Positions 52,534 through 61,317 of a stretch of 64,000 nucleotides of DNA are shown here, piece after piece; positions within the stretch are counted from its first letter, which is position 1, and each line of letters opens with the position of its first letter. The translations under genes and the position numbers were made by a program. Origin of the DNA: Mesorhizobium_K sp040049215 (GTDB lineage Bacteria; Pseudomonadota; Alphaproteobacteria; Rhizobiales; Rhizobiaceae); contig NZ_JBDZDN010000004.1 of NCBI RefSeq assembly GCF_040049215.1, forward strand, positions 124,001-188,000. The letters are read 5' to 3'. The notes under the pieces were generated by a model. It had not been told where the DNA came from. It ran no database searches and saw only the letters and a program-made list of their open reading frames with translations.

Positions 52534-53772
52534 CTAGCTCGAGGCGGCGGCTTTCTGCAGCGCACGTACCTTGTCGGCGAGGCTTGAGATCTTCTTGCCG
52601 GTATCGTTGTCGGCCTCGCCATGCGGGCCAAGCGCCGCGTTGATCGGCGAGTCCGGCCCCTCCAGCGCGGCGGTGAGCTTGACCACTTCGGCCGCGAGTT
52701 CGTTCATCTGCTCGCGCAGCATCGCGCTCTGCCGCCGCTCTCCACTCCATTCCTCGGACTTCGTGCGCTCATGCACGGCGACGTCCACCTTGAGCTTGCG
52801 ATTCTCGCGCGTCAGTATCTTCAGGCGCTCCTCAAGGAGGTCGCGATCGGCCGACACCTTGGCCATCAGCTTCTCAAGTTCCTTGTTCTTGGCGCCCGAG
52901 ACGAAGCCGGCAAGCTGCTCCGCAAGTTCGGCCTTTTCGCTGTCGAGCTTCGCCTTCTCCCCCTGGAGGGCGGCGATCTGAACCTGCAACTCGCCTTCCG
53001 TGCCGGAGCTCGCCTTGACCGTGTCGCGCATACGGGTCACCTCGCGCTCGCTGCGGTCGATCTTTTCGTCGCGGTCGGCGATCGTCGACAGCAGCCGCTC
53101 GATCCGCGCTTCGAGTGCAAGCGCCCTCTCCTGTTCCGCCTTCAGCGCCTCGCGCGTGCCTCGGCTTTCGGCCGTGACCTCCTGGTTGCGGCGGTCTATG
53201 TCGCGGCGCTCGTTGCGCAGCGTCGCCAAATCGTGATTGAGTTTCTCGATCTCGTTCTCTCGGGCAACGAGTTCGAGCTGCCGGCTCGAGGCCGTGAAGC
53301 TGGCGTCGTCGTACATACGGCCGAGTTTCTCGATCTCCGCCGCCCTCTGCTCCAGCAAATTCTCGGCCTGGTCGAGCCTTTCGGTCAAAACCTGCAGCTC
53401 ATCCTCGCGCCTCCGCAGCTCGGCACGGATCTCGCCGGCCTGGGCCTCGAGCCGCGTCAGCGCCTCGTGCCGCTCGTTGCGCTCGGTCATGAGCTGCTTC
53501 AGCTCTTCGCGATTGCGGTTTATCTCGACGATCTGGGCCGCCGCCTTCTCGCGGAAATTCTTGAAGTTGATTTCGAGACGGCGCGTCGCCATCGCGAATT
53601 CGGCGCGCATGCGGTCCTTGTCGGCCTGGATCTCGGTCAGCGTCAACGGAACGGAAGCCTCGATGCGCTTTCGCGTCAGGGCAACGGCGCGGCGCCAGAC
53701 CATTGGCGCGACGATCAGGGCGATGAAGCCGGCTGACAGGAAGCCGAGGACGAAGACAAGACTGGATTGCAT
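52534..53772 (-). CDS. Membrane-anchored long coiled-coil protein
   Basis: A 412-residue protein with one N-terminal membrane helix (residues 4-26, L-V-F-V-L-G-F-L-S-A-G) followed by almost continuous charged coiled coil to the end. I recognise no family by name. The type (an N-terminal anchor plus a cytosolic coiled coil) is known from several Rhizobiales envelope or polarity proteins. I chose the ATG at 53772; an earlier one at 53796 adds a basic stretch before the helix. It ends just three bases from the TrmH stop, with which it converges. Confidence 0.82.
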   Translation of the reverse strand: MQSSLVFVLGFLSAGFIALIVAPMVWRRAVALTRKRIEASVPLTLTEIQADKDRMRAEFAMATRRLEINFKNFREKAAAQIVEINRNREELKQLMTERNERHEALTRLEAQAGEIRAELRRREDELQVLTERLDQAENLLEQRAAEIEKLGRMYDDASFTASSRQLELVARENEIEKLNHDLATLRNERRDIDRRNQEVTAESRGTREALKAEQERALALEARIERLLSTIADRDEKIDRSEREVTRMRDTVKASSGTEGELQVQIAALQGEKAKLDSEKAELAEQLAGFVSGAKNKELEKLMAKVSADRDLLEERLKILTRENRKLKVDVAVHERTKSEEWSGERRQSAMLREQMNELAAEVVKLTAALEGPDSPINAALGPHGEADNDTGKKISSLADKVRALQKAAASS

Positions 53773-53925
53773 GTTTCTTCCGCGCGCGGCGGGCAAATAC
53801 CGGCCGGAACCGCTTTTGCCACGCCGTACGGGTCGAAATCCAGTGCCGTAGTGGAAAAGTTCGGGAATTTAATGCCGGCACACCGCACGGGGATGCACTG
53901 CCGAACCGATCGCCGAACACCAGAA

Positions 53926-53945
53926 GGGCGGCGCACACGCCGCCC
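53926..53945 (-). terminator. Hairpin downstream of the DUF1134 gene
   Basis: An 8-bp perfect GC stem with a caca loop lies about 40 bases after the minus-strand DUF1134 stop. The following minus-strand sequence has only a short T pair, so the terminator is moderate. Confidence 0.45.
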
Positions 53946-53986
53946 GTAGAAGTGCCCCCCGTGAAAAGCGCGAGGGGAAAGTCAGG

Positions 53987-54568
53987 TCAGAACGGATTCC
54001 AAGTCGGCTGCTCGGTCAGCTTCAGATAGCCGACGTTCACGCCAAGTCTGGCGCCGACGCCGGTGCGCACCGGAACGAGCAGGATATTGCCGTTCTTCAA
54101 CACGTTGAAGCCGAGGCCGGCGATCACGTAGGCCGATCCGGCGACACCGGCGAAGCGGTTGTAAAGGTTGGGCACGTCGTCAAGATTGTAGACGAGGATC
54201 ATCGAACGCGAGCCCTGCCCGCCGAAATCCCAGCCAAGCGATGGCCCTTGCCAGAATACTTTGTGATCGCCGGCGTTCTTCGTATAGAGCGTGCCTTCGC
54301 CGTATGTCAGGCCGCCGACGATCGCACCCGAACCTTCCTCGCCCAGCACATAGCCGTTCGGCAGGCCGTAGGAGGCGAAAATGTGCTCGACCACGCTCGC
54401 CAGTCCGCCGGAGGTCGCGCCGAAGAAGCGGTGTCCGGACTCGACGATTTCGTCGGCCGTATATTCCTGCGCCTGCGATGGCGAGGCCCAGAAAGCCAGC
54501 GTGCACGACAGTGCAAACAGCGAAACGATGATCCGGAGCGATATCCGGTCTTTCAGTCGGGAAAACAT
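53987..54568 (-). CDS. DUF1134 envelope protein, EipA-like
   Basis: A 193-residue exported protein: basic start, hydrophobic core (I-V-S-L-F-A-L-S-C-T-L-A-F-W), cleavage near A-Q-A at residue 33-34. The mature part fits DUF1134, with T-S-G-G-L-A-S-V, G-L-P-N-G-Y-V-L-G, G-L-T-Y-G-E-G and W-D-F-G-G-Q-G-S-R. The Brucella member EipA is a small beta-barrel-like periplasmic protein needed for envelope integrity; the same role is likely here. No cell-envelope partner gene is adjacent, but the CtrA module is next door. Confidence 0.88.
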   Translation of the reverse strand: MFSRLKDRISLRIIVSLFALSCTLAFWASPSQAQEYTADEIVESGHRFFGATSGGLASVVEHIFASYGLPNGYVLGEEGSGAIVGGLTYGEGTLYTKNAGDHKVFWQGPSLGWDFGGQGSRSMILVYNLDDVPNLYNRFAGVAGSAYVIAGLGFNVLKNGNILLVPVRTGVGARLGVNVGYLKLTEQPTWNPF

Positions 54569-54859
54569 GCTTCCAAATCTCCGTCCGGGAGCCGATCCGC
54601 CGACGCCTTGCCCCGCTGCGGCTCTTCCGGCCGCCTGATGGGAATCACGGACAAACTATGCTGCATTCCTTTTCCAACTGTTAAGCACGGCGAAGATGGC
54701 GGATCGAAGGCGTGCCCCGCTGCCGGGGTCGATACCGGGCAACAGGTCGTCCCCGATTCTTGCCGCTGTCAGGCTTGGCGTATACCAATTGTGGCGGGGA
54801 AGGACGTGATTCGCATTGCGAGGCGAAGCCGGGCTGTTGATTTGAGGGACAATTAGTAG

Positions 54860-55489
54860 ATGTCTGAACTTTTTACGCTTTCCGCGCCGGATTTGGCCGC
54901 GCTTTTGTGCAGCCGTGTTTGTCACGACATTATTTCGCCGGTGGGCGCGATCAACAATGGGCTTGAATTGCTCGATGAGGGCGGCGCCGACGCGGACGCC
55001 ATGAACCTCATCCGGCAGAGCGCCAGGAACGCTTCGGCCAGGCTGCAGTTTGCCCGCATTGCCTTCGGCGCGGCCGGCTCGGCCGGCATGCAGATCGACA
55101 CCGGTGACGCGGAAGCCGTCACGGTCGCATTCATGAACAATGAAAAACCGGAACTGGTCTGGAACGGTGGGCGGGCCTTGCTGCCGAAAAACCAGGTGAA
55201 GCTGCTCCTGAATCTCGTCCTGGTCGCGCTGGCCGCGATCCCGCGCGGCGGCAAGATCACCGTCACGCTGGATGACGTACACACGCAGCCGAAGTTCACA
55301 TTGTCTTCCAGCGGTCCGATGTTGCGCGTACCGCCGAAATTTCTGGAACTGCATTCCGGACGCAAGCCCGAAGAGCCCATCGACGCACACTCGGTGCAAC
55401 CCTACTACACGCTGCTCCTGGCGCGCGAAGCGAACATGACGATCTCGATTCACGCCAATGCCGAGGAGGTCGTGCTGACTGCCGTCTGA
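54860..55489 (+). CDS. chpT: Histidine phosphotransferase ChpT
   Basis: Passes phosphate from the CckA kinase to CtrA and CpdR. The 209-residue protein has the DUF2328/ChpT pattern: the phosphorylated histidine is H22 in V-C-H-D-I-I-S-P, followed by a degenerate kinase-like second half (K-N-Q-V-K-L-L-L-N-L near residue 113). An ATG at 54860 gives the usual length. Its clustering with ctrA and sciP in this window fits a role in cell-cycle control. cckA and cpdR are not in the window. Confidence 0.92.
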   Translation: MSELFTLSAPDLAALLCSRVCHDIISPVGAINNGLELLDEGGADADAMNLIRQSARNASARLQFARIAFGAAGSAGMQIDTGDAEAVTVAFMNNEKPELVWNGGRALLPKNQVKLLLNLVLVALAAIPRGGKITVTLDDVHTQPKFTLSSSGPMLRVPPKFLELHSGRKPEEPIDAHSVQPYYTLLLAREANMTISIHANAEEVVLTAV

Positions 55490-55737
55490 GGTCCGGCGCC
55501 GACAGGTTTCAGCATCGGCAAAATGCGGCCGGCCGCTTGTGCGAGCTACGCCGGCCCGTCAGAAGACTGGAGATAGTCAAGTATTGCTATAATTTCATCA
55601 AGAAAATGTCCTTGCAGGCATGCATTTCCAAAAATTTTACCTAACCGCTTTTCTGGTTGTTTACGCAAGTCGGCTACGGTCCCCCAACATGCTGGACACT
55701 GAGTTCTCCGGTGTGGCGCCATTTGAGGACCGGGGAC

Positions 55738-56109
55738 ATGAAGCGCTGCTTGTTCGTCGATGATTCGGCCGTCATCCGAAAGGTAGCCAGGCGCATCCTT
55801 GGCGGCCCGGATCTACAGATCATGGAGGCGGCGACAGGCTTCGACGCAATCGCCATCTGCGCCGGCGACATGCCGGACATCATCGTGGTGGACGGCGCGC
55901 TGCCGGACATGACCGCCGTTGAATTTATTCGTCGCGTGCGCGGCATCGACAGCCCGATCAGGCCGCAGATCGCAATCTGCCTCCCCGAGGTCGACATCGC
56001 CGCCATCATGCGCGCCAAGCGCGCCGGCGCCCAAGGCTATCTGCTGAAGCCGTTTAACCGACCCCAGTTGCTGGACCGCTTCCGCCGCTTGCAGGGTGCG
56101 GCGGCGTAA
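55738..56109 (+). CDS. Single-domain response regulator
   Basis: A 123-residue stand-alone receiver domain. Acidic pair D8-D9, phosphoacceptor D52 (I-V-V-D-G) and K104 in L-L-K-P-F are present, but the normally conserved Ser/Thr after beta strand 4 is replaced by C81-L82 in A-I-C-L-P-E, so its switching may be altered. The ATG at 55738 follows a gggga. It sits between chpT and the convergent ctrA gene; it is not CpdR or DivK by sequence, so it may be an extra receiver feeding the ChpT-CtrA relay. That link is inference. Confidence 0.82.
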   Translation: MKRCLFVDDSAVIRKVARRILGGPDLQIMEAATGFDAIAICAGDMPDIIVVDGALPDMTAVEFIRRVRGIDSPIRPQIAICLPEVDIAAIMRAKRAGAQGYLLKPFNRPQLLDRFRRLQGAAA

Positions 56110-56140
56110 GAAAATTCAAACGTTTTCAATTGCCTAAAGC

Positions 56141-56163
56141 AAAAGACCCGGCAGGGCCGGGTC
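56141..56163 (-). terminator. ctrA terminator, possibly bidirectional
   Basis: gacccggc and gccgggtc form an 8-bp stem with a three-base loop; on the minus strand it is followed by ttttgcttt. On the plus strand a ttttt lies 14 bases further on, so it may also end the response-regulator transcript. Confidence 0.78.
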
Positions 56164-56191
56164 CAGCGTTCCTGGTTTTTCAGAAGAGCGT

Positions 56192-56887
56192 TCAGGCGCT
56201 TTCGCGCATGTCTTCCGGTTCGCGCAGCACATAGCCGCGGCCCCACACGGTCTCGATATAGTTCTGCCCGCCCGACGCGGCGTCGAGCTTCTTGCGCAGC
56301 TTGCAGATGAAGACATCGATGATCTTCAACTCCGGCTCGTCCATGCCGCCATAGAGATGGTTGAGGAACATTTCCTTGGTCAGCGTCGTGCCCTTGCGCA
56401 GCGAGAGCAGCTCGAGCATCTGGTATTCCTTGCCCGTCAGATGGACGCGCTGGCCGCCGACTTCGACAGTCTTGGCGTCGAGATTGACCACCAGGTCGCC
56501 GGTTGTGATGACAGATTGGGCGTGTCCCTTGGAACGGCGCACAATCGCGTGAATGCGCGCAACGAGCTCGTCCTTGTGGAACGGTTTGGTCATGTAGTCG
56601 TCGGCTCCGAAGCCGAGGCCGCGAACCTTGTCCTCGATGCCAGCCATGCCCGACAGTATGAGGATCGGGGTCTTCACTTTGGACAGGCGAAGCGTTCTCA
56701 AGACTTCATAACCCGACATGTCAGGCAAATTGAGATCAAGGAGAATGATATCGTAATCGTACAGCTTGCCCAGGTCGACGCCTTCTTCACCAAGGTCGGT
56801 GGTATAGACGTTGAAGCTTTCCGACTTGAGCATCAATTCGATGCTCTGGGCGGTTGCACTGTCGTCTTCTATCAGCAGAACGCGCAT
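56192..56887 (-). CDS. ctrA: Cell cycle response regulator CtrA
   Basis: Master regulator of replication, division and polarity genes in alphaproteobacteria. The 231-residue protein has a receiver domain with acidic pair D8-D9 and phosphoacceptor D51, and an OmpR-type winged-helix domain from about residue 125 (L-T-G-K-E-Y-Q-M-L-E-L-L and K-L-R-K-K-L-D). The sequence is essentially that of rhizobial CtrA. It is divergent from fliJ over a 432-bp regulatory region with five GANTC sites and TTAA half-sites, pointing to control by CcrM methylation and by CtrA itself. Confidence 0.97.
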   Translation of the reverse strand: MRVLLIEDDSATAQSIELMLKSESFNVYTTDLGEEGVDLGKLYDYDIILLDLNLPDMSGYEVLRTLRLSKVKTPILILSGMAGIEDKVRGLGFGADDYMTKPFHKDELVARIHAIVRRSKGHAQSVITTGDLVVNLDAKTVEVGGQRVHLTGKEYQMLELLSLRKGTTLTKEMFLNHLYGGMDEPELKIIDVFICKLRKKLDAASGGQNYIETVWGRGYVLREPEDMRESA

Positions 56888-57319
56888 TCTATTCCCCTTT
56901 TCTGCTGCCGGACCGTCGTAAGCGGGCGCCCGGTATCGGAGCAGTCTGTGCCTGAATCAGAAGCTGCCATCGAATGGTTAACAAAACCTAATTCGACTTG
57001 GCAAGTAAAAACCGATTGTTCAGCCATTTGGTTCACTATCTTGAATCTAAAGCTGAATCGCTACACGAAGTCCTTAACGTGCCACTTTAACGGTACGGCC
57101 TAAGCCCGCCGTTAGAATGTTGTGGATTCCGAGCAGATGCGAGATCGGATTTTTACCGTGCCTTAAGTCCTGACGCGTATGATTAACAATGCGCGTAAAC
57201 GAATGGTTACCGTCGGCGAAATATCTTAGGAATCTGTTTCCTATTGCGCCGATGCGGGATCGTCGGAACCGCGGGAGATTTGTGTTGAGAGGCGTCGGCG
57301 TTCCGGGGAGTTTCGGGTT
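56888..57319. promoter_or_regulatory. ctrA/fliJ divergent regulatory region
   Basis: Five GANTC sites (56954, 57043, 57055, 57125, 57230) lie in 432 bases, two of them only 12 bases apart. Possible CtrA half-sites include TTAA-N6-CTAA at about 56978 and two TTAAC repeats at 57074 and 57087, though spacing differs from the consensus N7. No gene is seen. Confidence 0.7.
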
Positions 57320-57697
57320 ATGAAGACACGTGAGAACCTCGTTCGGCTGAAACAGTTTCAGGTGAACGACAAGCGCCGGCAGCTGCTGCAGCTCGACATG
57401 ATGATCGCCGAATTCGAGCGGATGGCCGGCGAGCTCGAAATCCAGATTACCGCCGAGGAGAAGAAGGCCGGCATCACCGATATCAATCATTTCGCCTATC
57501 CGACCTTCGCCAAGGCCGCGCGGCTTCGCCGCGACAACCTGAAGAACTCGCAGCACGACCTGCTGCAGCAGAGAACCGCGGCCGAATCAATACTCGCCGA
57601 AGCTGAAGCGGAGCTTTCCAAGGCCGAGGCGCTGGAATCCCGCGACGTCAAGAACCGCGAGCATGAAGTCGGCCTTCGCAGCGCCATGATCGGCTGA
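57320..57697 (+). CDS. fliJ: Flagellar export chaperone FliJ
   Basis: A 125-residue, almost entirely coiled-coil protein. The start M-K-T-R-E-N-L-V-R-L-K, the heptad pattern and the place next to ctrA fit FliJ of Rhizobiales, the stalk-like factor of the flagellar type III export ATPase. No other flagellar gene is in the window, so the name relies on sequence type and position. A gggag ribosome site precedes the ATG at 57320. Transcription from the shared ctrA region suggests cell-cycle control. Confidence 0.8.
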   Translation: MKTRENLVRLKQFQVNDKRRQLLQLDMMIAEFERMAGELEIQITAEEKKAGITDINHFAYPTFAKAARLRRDNLKNSQHDLLQQRTAAESILAEAEAELSKAEALESRDVKNREHEVGLRSAMIG

Positions 57698-57763
57698 CGC
57701 CGGCCGGCCTGCGTCCAGGCCTCACCGCTTCCGCCGGCCGACCGCTTGGGTTATGGCTCGGCG

Positions 57764-58219
57764 ATGCACTTCGCCCTCCCTTTCAGTCTGTTCGCCGCCG
57801 GCTTGTCGCTCGGGCTCGGCCTCGTGCTGCCGCTGGTGCGCGTCGAACGCCTGTTCTTTCTGACCGACGAGCCGTCACTGCTCGCAATCGTCGCAGGGCT
57901 CTGGACGGAGCGCGAGATCCTGCTCTCGACGGTTGTGGCATTGTTTTCAATCGTTTTCCCGTGCCTGAAGCTCGGGCTGCTCAACGTCGCCGCCTATGCG
58001 GGCGCTGAAACGGCGGCCCGGATCCCGGCATGGTTCCAGGCGTTGTCGAACTGGTCGATGCTCGATGTGATGCTGGTGGCGCTGGTGATATTCGCGGCCA
58101 AGACCAGTGGCTTGGCGACGGCATTCACTCTGCCAGGCCTGTGGTTCTTCGCGGCTTCGGCCGTGCTGACGGCGCTGGCCTCGGCATTGTTGAAGCGACG
58201 GGGGCAGGAAAGGACTTAG
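57764..58219 (+). CDS. PqiA-family (paraquat-inducible) membrane protein
   Basis: A 151-residue protein with four predicted membrane helices, corresponding to one half of PqiA-type proteins: the blocks L-P-L-V-R-V, I-V-F-P-C-L-K-L-G-L and W-S-M-L-D-V-M-L-V-A are characteristic. Bacterial relatives act in lipid transport between membranes with MCE proteins, but none is adjacent. I chose the ATG at 57764; a TTG 18 bases upstream is less likely. It converges with sciP, one base apart. Confidence 0.85.
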   Translation: MHFALPFSLFAAGLSLGLGLVLPLVRVERLFFLTDEPSLLAIVAGLWTEREILLSTVVALFSIVFPCLKLGLLNVAAYAGAETAARIPAWFQALSNWSMLDVMLVALVIFAAKTSGLATAFTLPGLWFFAASAVLTALASALLKRRGQERT

Positions 58220-58220
58220 A

Positions 58221-58496
58221 CTAGTGCCTGTACTGCTGAATGCGCGTGGTGCGCAGTCCGGCAAGTCCGTACTCGTCGATTGACGCCTGCCAGGACAGGA
58301 ATTCCTCGGTGGTGAGCTTGTAGCGCTGGCATGCCTCGTCGAGGCTGAGCAGGCCGCCGCGGACAGCCGCCACGACTTCTGCCTTCCGTCGGATGACCCA
58401 GCGCCTGGTATTTGTCGGCGGAAGGTCTGCGATGGTCAGCGGACTGCCGTCCGGGCCAATCACGTATTTGACGCGCGGTCTAATCAGATCGGTCAT
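58221..58496 (-). CDS. sciP: CtrA inhibitor SciP (DUF1153)
   Basis: A 91-residue helix-turn-helix protein that binds CtrA and blocks its activation of target promoters. The DUF1153 pattern is complete: V-K-Y-V-I-G-P-D-G-S-P-L-T near residue 10, R-W-V-I-R-R-K-A-E-V-V near 32-42, and L-T-T-E-E-F-L-S-W near 60. The ATG at 58496 gives the family length. It lies 1.3 kb from ctrA, so activator and inhibitor are physically linked. An upstream CtrA-like box may place it in the CtrA regulon. Confidence 0.94.
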   Translation of the reverse strand: MTDLIRPRVKYVIGPDGSPLTIADLPPTNTRRWVIRRKAEVVAAVRGGLLSLDEACQRYKLTTEEFLSWQASIDEYGLAGLRTTRIQQYRH

Positions 58497-58557
58497 CGTA
58501 CTCTCTACACAACCACAAACGCTACGACGCAATAATCGTCACATTAGCGCCACAGCT

Positions 58558-58606
58558 TTAAAAATTGCCTAAGCGTTCGCTAATGGGTAAGTAACGATCC
58601 TGAATC
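58558..58606. promoter_or_regulatory. CtrA-like box and GANTC site upstream of sciP
   Basis: TTAA-N7-CTAA at 58558-58572 is one mismatch from the CtrA consensus, 62 bases before the sciP start; a GAATC (CcrM) site is at 58602-58606. Confidence 0.5.
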
Positions 58607-58755
58607 GACCGTTAGGGATTTCGGTTGAATTTGACGGGCCGCGCCTGTCTGCTGTGGAAATGGACCGAGAAAGCGGTCGGGTTGGCGCAAGAGCGGGGCA
58701 TGACCTATATTCGCACCATTGGCATCAGCCGGTCGCGCAACGGAACCGCAATCCC

Positions 58756-59961
58756 ATGAACAGCCTCGACCTTCCCGGACGGCCCGAAGAGACACGCATC
58801 GTCGTGGCGATGTCGGGCGGCGTCGATTCGTCGGTCGTCGCCGGCCTTCTGAAGCGCGAGGGCTACGACGTCATCGGGATGACGCTGCAGCTCTATGATC
58901 ATGGCGCTGCCGTGCATCGAGCCGGCTCCTGCTGCGCCGGGCAGGACATCGCCGATGCGCGCCGGGTCGCCGAAACACTCGGCATTCCGCACTACGTGCT
59001 CAACTACGAGGAGCGCTTCCGCAAGGCGGTGATCGATCCTTTCACGGCGAGCTACGTTGCCGGCGAGACGCCGATCCCTTGCGTCTCCTGCAACCAGACC
59101 GTCAAGTTCGCCGACCTTCTGTCGACCGCACGGCAACTCGGCGCCGACGCGCTGGCCACCGGCCATTATATCCGCAGCCGTCCAGGCATCGGTTCGGGCG
59201 GTGCTCACCGCGCGCTCTATCGTCCCGTCGACGCCGAGCGCGACCAGAGCTATTTCCTTTTCGCAACCACGCAGGAACAGATCGACTACCTCAGATTTCC
59301 GCTTGGCGGCATGTCCAAGCCGGAGGTGCGAGCCATCGCGGAGGAGATGGGCCTGTCGGTCGCCGGCAAGGCCGACAGCCAGGACATCTGCTTCGTGCCG
59401 CAGGGCAAGTATTCCGATGTCATCGCCAAGCTCAGGCCTGCCGCCGCCACCCCCGGCGACATCGTCCATATCGACGGCCGCGTGCTCGGCCGCCACGACG
59501 GCATCTTGCGTTATACGATCGGCCAGCGCCGCGGCATCGGCATCGCTTCGGGCGAGCCGCTCTACGTCGTGCACCTCGATGCGGACCGCGCGCGCGTCAT
59601 CGTCGGCCCTCGCGAGGCGCTTCAGACCCGCAAGATCCATCTTCGAGACGTGAACTGGCTGGGCGATTTCCCGCTTGTCGACACGCCGCCGGAAGGCATC
59701 GAGCTGTTCGCCAAGGTTCGCTCGACACGCCCGCCGCGACCGGCAACGCTCCATCGCGCCGGCGGCGCCGTCTGGATCGAACTCGGCGAGGGCGAATCCG
59801 GTATCGCGCCGGGTCAGGCCTGCGTGCTCTACAGCGCCGACGGCGACGATGCCCGCGTCTACGGCGGCGGTTTCATCGAGCGCTCGGAGCGCGGCAAGGA
59901 GGCCGAGGCCATGCTGTCCCGTCTTGCCACGTCCGAGCCGGCAAGGGTTCCCGCCGAATAG
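58756..59961 (+). CDS. mnmA: tRNA-specific 2-thiouridylase MnmA
   Basis: Makes 2-thiouridine at the wobble base of tRNA Lys, Glu and Gln. The 401-residue protein begins with the PP-loop S-G-G-V-D-S-S at residues 20-26. The two catalytic cysteines are in I-P-C-V-S-C-N and in D-I-C-F-V-P, and the PP-loop domain is followed by a small central domain and a beta-barrel. I chose the ATG at 58756; a longer frame starts upstream near the sciP promoter. The YkvA gene follows after ten bases. Confidence 0.94.
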   Translation: MNSLDLPGRPEETRIVVAMSGGVDSSVVAGLLKREGYDVIGMTLQLYDHGAAVHRAGSCCAGQDIADARRVAETLGIPHYVLNYEERFRKAVIDPFTASYVAGETPIPCVSCNQTVKFADLLSTARQLGADALATGHYIRSRPGIGSGGAHRALYRPVDAERDQSYFLFATTQEQIDYLRFPLGGMSKPEVRAIAEEMGLSVAGKADSQDICFVPQGKYSDVIAKLRPAAATPGDIVHIDGRVLGRHDGILRYTIGQRRGIGIASGEPLYVVHLDADRARVIVGPREALQTRKIHLRDVNWLGDFPLVDTPPEGIELFAKVRSTRPPRPATLHRAGGAVWIELGEGESGIAPGQACVLYSADGDDARVYGGGFIERSERGKEAEAMLSRLATSEPARVPAE

Positions 59962-59971
59962 ACTGGCGGCA

Positions 59972-60352
59972 ATGCTTGGCCGGATGAAAAGCTGGGCAAG
60001 CGGCGTCAAGCGCGACGTGATTGCCTTGTTCCTCGCGGCGCGCGACCCCCGGACGCCCTGGTACGCCAAGGCGATGGCCGGCCTCGTCGCCGCCTATGCC
60101 TTGAGCCCCTTTGACCTCATTCCGGATTTCATCCCGGTCGTCGGCTATCTCGACGATCTTGTCGTCGTTCCGCTCGGTATCTGGCTCGTGGTTAGGTTGA
60201 TACCTCCGGACCTCATGCAGGAATTCCGCGCGGATGCCGCGCGCATGCAAGCCAAGCCCATCAGCCACGCCGGCGCGCTCATCGTCTTCGCTCTATGGAT
60301 CGTCGCCGCGGTTCTGCTTCTGCGGTGGTTCTGGCCCAGGCCGGCCACCTGA
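59972..60352 (+). CDS. YkvA-type DUF1232 membrane protein
   Basis: A 126-residue protein of the DUF1232 family with the invariant L-S-P-F-D-L-I-P-D-F-I-P-V-V-G-Y-L-D-D block near residues 43-61 and a hydrophobic C-terminus (A-L-I-V-F-A-L-W-I-V-A-A-V-L-L-L). It starts with an ATG 10 bases after the mnmA stop. Function of the family is unknown. It converges with the oxidoreductase gene, eight bases away. Confidence 0.9.
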   Translation: MLGRMKSWASGVKRDVIALFLAARDPRTPWYAKAMAGLVAAYALSPFDLIPDFIPVVGYLDDLVVVPLGIWLVVRLIPPDLMQEFRADAARMQAKPISHAGALIVFALWIVAAVLLLRWFWPRPAT

Positions 60353-60360
60353 ACGGCCGC

Positions 60361-61317
60361 CTAAACGTGGACGACGGTGCCTGCCGTCAGGATGCGCAGC
60401 ACGGTGACCGCTTCCTCGCCGCTGGTACGCGGCGGTGTGCGGGTCTCGATGCAATGGAGGAAATGCTCGAGTTCGCGCGTCAGCGGCATGCCTTGCGCGA
60501 CTTCGGCATAGGACGGTTCGTCGGCCGTGAAGGCCCACTGGCCGCTGTCCTGCCACACGGCATGACGGTAGACCGCAAGCTTGCGCTCCCACGGCTCGAC
60601 ATCGTCGAACACCGCCATCGCCTTGGTGCCGACCACCGTCAGCCGCCGCTCGCGATAGGGGTTGAGGCGCGAGGTGAAGAGGTGGCTGCGAATGCCGTTC
60701 GGAAAGCGCATGTGCAGATGGGCGAAATCGGAGAGATGGTCGAGCAGAGCCGCTCCCTCGCCGCGCACCTCGGCCGGCGCCACGCCGGTTATGGCAAGGA
60801 TCATCGACAAATCGTGCGGAGCAAGATCCCAGAGCGCATCGTTTTCGGTGTGGAACTTGCCGAGGCCGAGCCGGTGCGAGTGAATATATTTGACATCGCC
60901 GAGCTCGCCGGCGTCGATCAGTTCCTTCAGCTTTTCGAAGGCCGGGTGGAAGCGCAGCACATGGCCGACCATGAAGATGCGGGATGCCTTCCGTGCCGCG
61001 GCCACCGCCCGCTCGCCATCGGCGACCGTCAGCGCGATAGGCTTCTCCACCAGCACATCCTTGCCGGCCTCTACCGCCCGGACAGCGGCATCGGCGTGGA
61101 ATTGCGGCGGCAGCGCCATGACGATGGCGTCGACGTCGTCACGGGCAAACAGCGCGTCGGGATCGACCGCAAGGCAGCCCTGCTCGCTGGCAAAACCTTC
61201 CGCACGCGCCCGGTTGGCGTCGGAGACGGCATGAAGCGCGCCGAGCGCCTTCAGCGTGCGGATATGGTTCGAGCCCCAGTATCCGCATCCAAGGACAGCT
61301 ATGCGCGGTTTCATCAC
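60361..61317 (-). CDS. Gfo/Idh/MocA family oxidoreductase
   Basis: A 318-residue NAD(P)-dependent sugar or inositol dehydrogenase-like enzyme. The Rossmann motif is G-C-G-Y-W-G near residue 10, and the substrate-binding E-K-P appears in V-L-V-E-K-P near residue 92 with a later catalytic-type H in D-L-A-P-H-D-L. Two adjacent ATGs exist at the start (61317 and 61314). The exact sugar substrate cannot be deduced; surface-polysaccharide sugar synthesis is one option, but no such genes are near. Confidence 0.88.
   Translation of the reverse strand: MMKPRIAVLGCGYWGSNHIRTLKALGALHAVSDANRARAEGFASEQGCLAVDPDALFARDDVDAIVMALPPQFHADAAVRAVEAGKDVLVEKPIALTVADGERAVAAARKASRIFMVGHVLRFHPAFEKLKELIDAGELGDVKYIHSHRLGLGKFHTENDALWDLAPHDLSMILAITGVAPAEVRGEGAALLDHLSDFAHLHMRFPNGIRSHLFTSRLNPYRERRLTVVGTKAMAVFDDVEPWERKLAVYRHAVWQDSGQWAFTADEPSYAEVAQGMPLTRELEHFLHCIETRTPPRTSGEEAVTVLRILTAGTVVHV

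Noticed and set aside
57066..57095. Exact CtrA box in the ctrA promoter
   Set aside because: The two TTAAC half-sites there are spaced by nine bases, not seven, so I list them only as half-sites.
58705..60069. Minus-strand frame of 454 codons
   Set aside because: Antisense to mnmA, which has its full PP-loop and catalytic cysteines.
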